From NCBI GenBank assembly GCA_021234155.1, contig JAJEKV010000052.1, positions 10,284,519-10,348,518 on the forward strand: a DNA stretch of 64,000 nucleotides, given 5' to 3'. A program made the position numbers and the translations under genes. This document shows positions 62,707-64,000 of this stretch, piece by piece (the first letter of the stretch is position 1; the number at the start of each line of letters is the position of its first letter). A model generated the notes under the pieces. That model worked only from the letters and a program-made list of their open reading frames with translations, was not told where the DNA came from and ran no database searches. This stretch comes from Isoetes taiwanensis. Lineage: Eukaryota; Streptophyta; Lycopodiopsida; Isoetales; Isoetaceae.

Positions 62707-64000
62707 TTATGATTTAAAAGCTAATATGCATTTTAGCAAATAGAATATTAACACGTGGCATACTTTCAAAATTAAAAATGCACCATTACAACGCATAGAA
62801 AAAACACATTTCTAATATATCTCCTATCCTAGCTATCCTAGCTAATGATATATTAACACGTGGCATACATTGTTTAAGAAGAAATAAATGTGCGGCTCCG
62901 TTTATTAAACATTGGTTATTGCAAAAGCGCAGTTTATTAAACATTGGTTATTGCAGTTGCAAGAATAGGCCACTAAAACTACGTAAATCATGAAGGCTCA
63001 TTTTAGAACAACTCGATCCATGTTATTGATTCATCAAAGATAAACAAATGGCTACAAATGATTCATCAAAGATAAACAAGAATATTTAATAATAGAATGG
63101 CGTAACAAACTTGTTTGGGCTCTTGAAGACCCTTTACCTATATAATTTTGCCACAAGGAAACCCTTGCTTTTTTTCCGATTTAACAAGCTTCATAATAGA
63201 GATCCATCCGCTATAATAGAGATCCATCCGCTACAACAACATGATTGATTGGGCACATACCATCATCATATTTTCGCCCCGCTACTACCTTATCTGAAAT
63301 CTTATCCGAAATGTGTTTGCTTCATCAAGTTTATCATTGCCTTGAAACCTAGTTTCAAAATATTATCCCAACCGCGACATCCGGAGAGGGTTTTATTGCC
63401 ATAGCACGTAATGTATGCAGATTTTGGCCCATATGCAGATCCGTAAAATTTATATGTTTGATAACTAAAAGCCACAGCCATATTTGAAGCCACCGCCATT
63501 CGTCACAATAGAACAAATTGACCATCCGCTAAGAAAAAATTCGCCATGCCAAGTTAGAACAATTATTTTTGTATCGATTGTTGTTAGATGAGTTTTTCTA
63601 CCAAACTCGGTCATAGAAAGATCTTGCAAGCCGTGATCCGATCCGCCTTGGCTCTTTTAGGGCTACTGCTCAGCGCCACAACGACTATCACAATCCCTCG
63701 TTTCAAATAAATAGCAAGATCTTGTGATTGATTTGAAACAAAAAATCAAAAGCAACAAGAAAGGTAGAATCTCGAGGAAGAGCTACCTGATGCTACGGCC
63801 ATAGCCGGAGAAAAGTCCAGCCGGGTACGCCACTACGATTACCGGAAGCGCCATCGCCATAGCCATGGGCCATAGCCGTATGGTCCAAGTGAAGCGCCCA
63901 TCGCCATAGCCATGCGAAGGCCAACCAGGTTTCTTCAAAAATTGTAGTCGCAGAGGCAAAAACTAGGTAAAAGGGGCACAAAAGCACAAAACTTAGGCGG
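62707..64000. other. unassigned A/T-rich DNA after the Helitrons
   Basis: Starts with ATTTAAAAGCTAATAT, close to ATTTAAAAGTTAATAT just left of Helitron A (55,752-55,767). Two ACACGTGGC motifs lie at 62,751 and 62,856. Small tandem duplications occur at about 62,905-62,955 (TTTATTAAACATTGGTTATT), 63,018-63,078 (ATTCATCAAAGATAAACAA) and 63,194-63,235 (ATAATAGAGATCCATCCGCT). GCCATAGCC words repeat at 63,800-63,915. No gene seen. Confidence 0.5.

Overview
This is a repeat-dense stretch of plant nuclear DNA. The evidence is one intact ten-exon gene for a mitochondrial-type aspartate aminotransferase, broken pieces of a plant lipoxygenase and of a VIM/ORTHRUS-type SRA-domain protein, and a full set of plant transposon classes (CACTA, hAT, Helitron, LINE, SINE, LTR retrotransposon). 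Spliceosomal introns with GT..AG ends are visible throughout. The exact lineage cannot be fixed from the sequence. No rRNA, CRISPR or bacterial-style operon is present.

Layout. 1-2,293: no gene, apart from a truncated LINE 3' end. 2,294-4,371 (minus strand): the only gene that reads intact from start to stop, aspartate aminotransferase (422 aa, 10 exons). 4,372-14,472: mostly unassigned sequence with short tandem duplications, a tRNA-like SINE, a diverged inverted-repeat element and orphan exon-like fragments. 14,473-16,145 (plus): 3' half of a 13-lipoxygenase-like gene with a premature stop, a missing segment and a C-terminal frameshift. 17,847-32,887: one CACTA element of 15,041 bp with a GAT target-site duplication, carrying about ten copies of a 1.1-kb tandem repeat, a 1-kb degenerate minisatellite and palindromic subterminal repeats, but no recognisable transposase. 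34,938-37,858: a decayed LINE with endonuclease and reverse-transcriptase remains and a hexamer tail. 41,430-41,790: SRA-domain pseudogene. 42,783-54,973: a non-autonomous LTR retrotransposon with a ~2.84-kb 5' LTR and a 1.2-kb non-coding interior. A 7,837-bp hAT-like element sits inside that LTR, flanked by a perfect 8-bp duplication and itself holding two copies of a 3.3-kb segment. 55,769-62,706: two Helitrons joined head to tail, each with a remnant of the PIF1-like helicase. 62,707-64,000: unassigned.

The boundaries of the CACTA, hAT, Helitron and LTR elements are read directly from termini and duplications. A recurring pattern is that differences between repeat copies fall mainly at CAG/CTG and CCG/CGG sites, often as small indels, in three unrelated repeat families, while the intact gene's exons stay open. 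This looks more like systematic base-calling error at CHG-methylated, silenced DNA than real mutation. Frameshifts inside the transposons should therefore be read with caution.
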